Shown: piece by piece, positions 62,217 through 64,000 of the stretch
Layout of the letters: every line of letters begins with the position of its first letter
How positions within the stretch are numbered: position 1 is the stretch's first letter
Origin: Lewinellaceae bacterium
GTDB lineage: Bacteria; Bacteroidota; Bacteroidia; Chitinophagales; Saprospiraceae
Length of the DNA stretch: 64,000 nt
Direction: 5' to 3'
Assembly (NCBI GenBank): GCA_020636355.1
Contig: JACJYB010000006.1
Coordinates: forward strand, 62,001-126,000
Program-made: the position numbers and the translations under genes
Notes under the pieces: generated by a model
What the model was told of the DNA's origin: nothing
What the model saw: only the letters and a program-made list of their open reading frames with translations
The model's database searches: none

Positions 62217-63335
62217 ATGAAATATGCTCTGTGCACCATCTTCCTATTGACAACGTATATGGTTTTTGGTCAAAACAACCTTACCTTCCGTACCAGCGAG
62301 CGACAGACTCTGGGCGAACCTGAGGACCGATCGGCTTCTATGGGCATTGGTGACATCGATCAGGATGGCGATCTGGATGTCGTCATCGCAAATGGAAGAC
62401 ATTGGCCAGAACAGAACCAAATCTTCTTCAACAATGGCAGAGGGATTTTTACGGTCTCCATGCCTTTGGACGCCATACGGGAAACCAGCTACGCGACCGA
62501 ACTGGCTGACTTTGATGGTGATGGCGACCTGGATATTGCAGTAGGGAATGACATGGCCCCCAATGCCATTTACCTCAATGCCGGAGATGGTACTTTTTCA
62601 CGAAGCGGCACTTTTGGTAAACCTTATGCACCTACCCGAAATTTAACTGTTGCCGATGTGGATGGAGATGGCGATGTGGACATACTGATCACTAACCGTG
62701 GCTCCGAAAACGAAATTTGTCTGAACGATGGTCGGGGGAATTTCACCGAATCCAGACCTTTTGGGGAAATGGACGATTCCACGATTGACGTCGATGTGGC
62801 CGATGTAGATGGTGATGACGATATGGATCTGATCCTGGCGAACCGGGATGGTCAGCAAAATTACATTTACCTCAATGACGGTCACCTGAATTTTAAACCC
62901 ATCCCATTTGGCACCGGCAAGGATGAAACGAGATCAGTAGCCCATGCTGACATCAACCTCGATGGCTATATGGATCTCATCACGGCGAATATCGGAGAGC
63001 CCAACCGTATTTATTTTGGAGATCCGGAGCAGTCGTATAAACAGACAACCACTTTTGATTCGGACAATGATCAATCGTATTCCGTGGCTGTCAGTGACCT
63101 CGATCTCGACGGGGACGTGGACATCATTATAGCCAATGTAGGAGAGCCCAATACTGTATTCATCAACAATGATCAGGGTAAAAACTGGGAAAAAATCAAG
63201 CTAAGCGATGAAAATTACGACACCTACGATATCATTTCGGCAGATCTGAACAACGATCAGCGACCGGATATCCTTGAATGCAATTCCCGGGCAGCGAATG
63301 TGTATTACTTTAATCGCGTCAAGGCAAAAAACTAA
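62217..63335 (+). CDS. secreted FG-GAP/VCBS-repeat protein
   Basis: 372 residues from the ATG at 62217 with a signal peptide ending TTYMVFGQ. Seven repeats of about 45-50 residues follow, each with a Ca2+-loop DxDxDGDxD (for example DIDQDGDLDVVIANG, DFDGDGDLDIAVGND, DVDGDGDVDILITNRG, DLDLDGDVDIIIANVG). This forms a seven-bladed integrin-type beta-propeller. No sorting tail is seen. Likely calcium-binding surface or secreted protein; ligand unknown. Confidence 0.88.
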   Translation: MKYALCTIFLLTTYMVFGQNNLTFRTSERQTLGEPEDRSASMGIGDIDQDGDLDVVIANGRHWPEQNQIFFNNGRGIFTVSMPLDAIRETSYATELADFDGDGDLDIAVGNDMAPNAIYLNAGDGTFSRSGTFGKPYAPTRNLTVADVDGDGDVDILITNRGSENEICLNDGRGNFTESRPFGEMDDSTIDVDVADVDGDDDMDLILANRDGQQNYIYLNDGHLNFKPIPFGTGKDETRSVAHADINLDGYMDLITANIGEPNRIYFGDPEQSYKQTTTFDSDNDQSYSVAVSDLDLDGDVDIIIANVGEPNTVFINNDQGKNWEKIKLSDENYDTYDIISADLNNDQRPDILECNSRAANVYYFNRVKAKN

Positions 63336-63465
63336 CCAGGAATCGACTTAAGCTTCAGCCTGCCGTACGGCCATTTTGGTCGCCCGGACATCTCTTGGCA
63401 TAACCCACCCCTGATGAAATGTAAAACGCATCACAATCCTTCCCCCGGTTTTCGCCCCATACCAT

Positions 63466-63473
63466 TACCTTTG
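63466..63473 (+). promoter_or_regulatory. -7 box TACCTTTG
   Basis: Perfect TAnnTTTG, 18 bases before the ATG at 63492. Confidence 0.5.
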
Positions 63474-63491
63474 CACAAGCATTTGCATATC

Positions 63492-64000
63492 ATGAGACAC
63501 CTCCTTTACATCCTGCTGCCCGGTATTTTTCTATTCACCCAATGCAGCCAGGCGCCACTCTCCGGCTCGGTTGAAATGGATCCCGACTGGTCTCCGACCC
63601 TTTACCTGATCAGCCCTGGCAGTTTTGATGCCATCGGAACCAGTTTTATGGGCAATTTAGTGGACTCTGCAACAATCGGCATCGATGGCCATTTCGCTTT
63701 CCATTCCATCCCGGAAAATGCCAGCCCGCAATTGTATGAATTAGCCATCCAGAAGAAAGGAGAACGTTTCCCGACCCAGCTCGAGCAGGACGACCCGGAA
63801 GCTGCCAATTACCTGCCCCTGGTATACGCCCAGGGGGATCACCTCATGCTGTCCGCCAAAGCCGGAAATCTTCAGCAAACCGCAGAGGTAACAAATGCTT
63901 CCCCAGCCAATCAAGCCATGCTTGAGCTGCGCGATATCCGCAAGAAAGCCTGGGCAGAACATATGAACGGTGCAGTCGATCATACGGAAGATGCCCTGCT
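63492..64000 (+). CDS. lipoprotein, 5' part (runs off the window)
   Basis: Open from the ATG at 63492 to the window edge, 169 codons without a stop. The signal peptide MRHLLYILLPGIFLFTQC ends in a lipobox. The following sequence (SGSVEMDPDWSPTLYLIS, DSATIGIDGHFAFHSIPENA, YAQGDHLMLSAK) resembles the DUF4369 N-terminal domain that in Bacteroidota often precedes a thioredoxin-like TlpA domain; that second domain would lie beyond the window. So this is probably a membrane-anchored thiol oxidoreductase (inference). Confidence 0.75.
   Translation, partial: MRHLLYILLPGIFLFTQCSQAPLSGSVEMDPDWSPTLYLISPGSFDAIGTSFMGNLVDSATIGIDGHFAFHSIPENASPQLYELAIQKKGERFPTQLEQDDPEAANYLPLVYAQGDHLMLSAKAGNLQQTAEVTNASPANQAMLELRDIRKKAWAEHMNGAVDHTEDAL

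Overview
The window looks like a chromosomal segment of a Bacteroidota bacterium, most likely of the Saprospiraceae type (inference from gene content; no 16S rRNA is present). The evidence is a PorX regulator, several secreted proteins ending in type IX secretion (T9SS) sorting domains of both type A and type B, an 11-repeat SprB-like adhesin, many start-proximal TAnnTTTG -7 boxes, and very few Shine-Dalgarno sites. GC content is moderate and most of the DNA is ordinary host chromosome.

Layout. 1-10.3 kb: truA 3' end, glyA, an HD phosphohydrolase, porX, then a minus-strand run (cation exchanger, YbaB, a LamG/T9SS protein, a small membrane protein), tatC and a double esterase fusion. 10.3-17 kb: a possible small RNA with a strong terminator, tRNA-Leu(GAG), two unknown proteins, and the three-gene transhydrogenase operon pntA/pntAB/pntB followed by a BioD-like/DRTGG protein and a terminator. 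17-20.3 kb: a tight minus-strand operon of a dehydrogenase, a pterin-synthase-like protein, a GT4 glycosyltransferase and a methyltransferase, whose product is unknown to me. 20.4-33.8 kb: T9SS cargo, an AraC regulator, lipoproteins, a serine hydrolase, the large SprB-repeat adhesin, fabH and a thioredoxin-SPOR fusion. 33.9-40.4 kb: a co-directional run efp, accB, accC, ABC exporter, T9SS protein, D-cysteine desulfhydrase/ACC deaminase family enzyme.

40.36-42.72 kb is the one clearly mobile, accessory region. It is a dense array of short perfect palindromes (four different dyads, about 6-10 copies each) around an IS200/IS605-type Y1 (RAYT-like) transposase. It also carries two extra copies of the last ~18 codons and downstream flank of the neighbouring PLP enzyme gene. 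Immediately after it lies a DUF3500 gene broken by two frameshifts.

43.9-64 kb: a GH43 glycosidase, an RDD protein, a cluster of M20 peptidase, Rieske oxygenase, CDP-alcohol phosphatidyltransferase and LTA-synthase-like sulfatase-fold enzyme, a membrane protein/winged-helix/CreD module with matching inverted repeats over both promoters, a MATE pump, a PAPP-A-like metalloprotease, cardiolipin synthase, an EamA transporter, a C45 peptidase-like hydrolase, an FG-GAP protein, and the start of a lipoprotein gene that runs off the window.

The best candidates for something new are the palindrome/transposase block with its captured host gene end, the four-gene pterin-synthase-like/glycosyltransferase operon, and the predicted operator pair of the CreD module.
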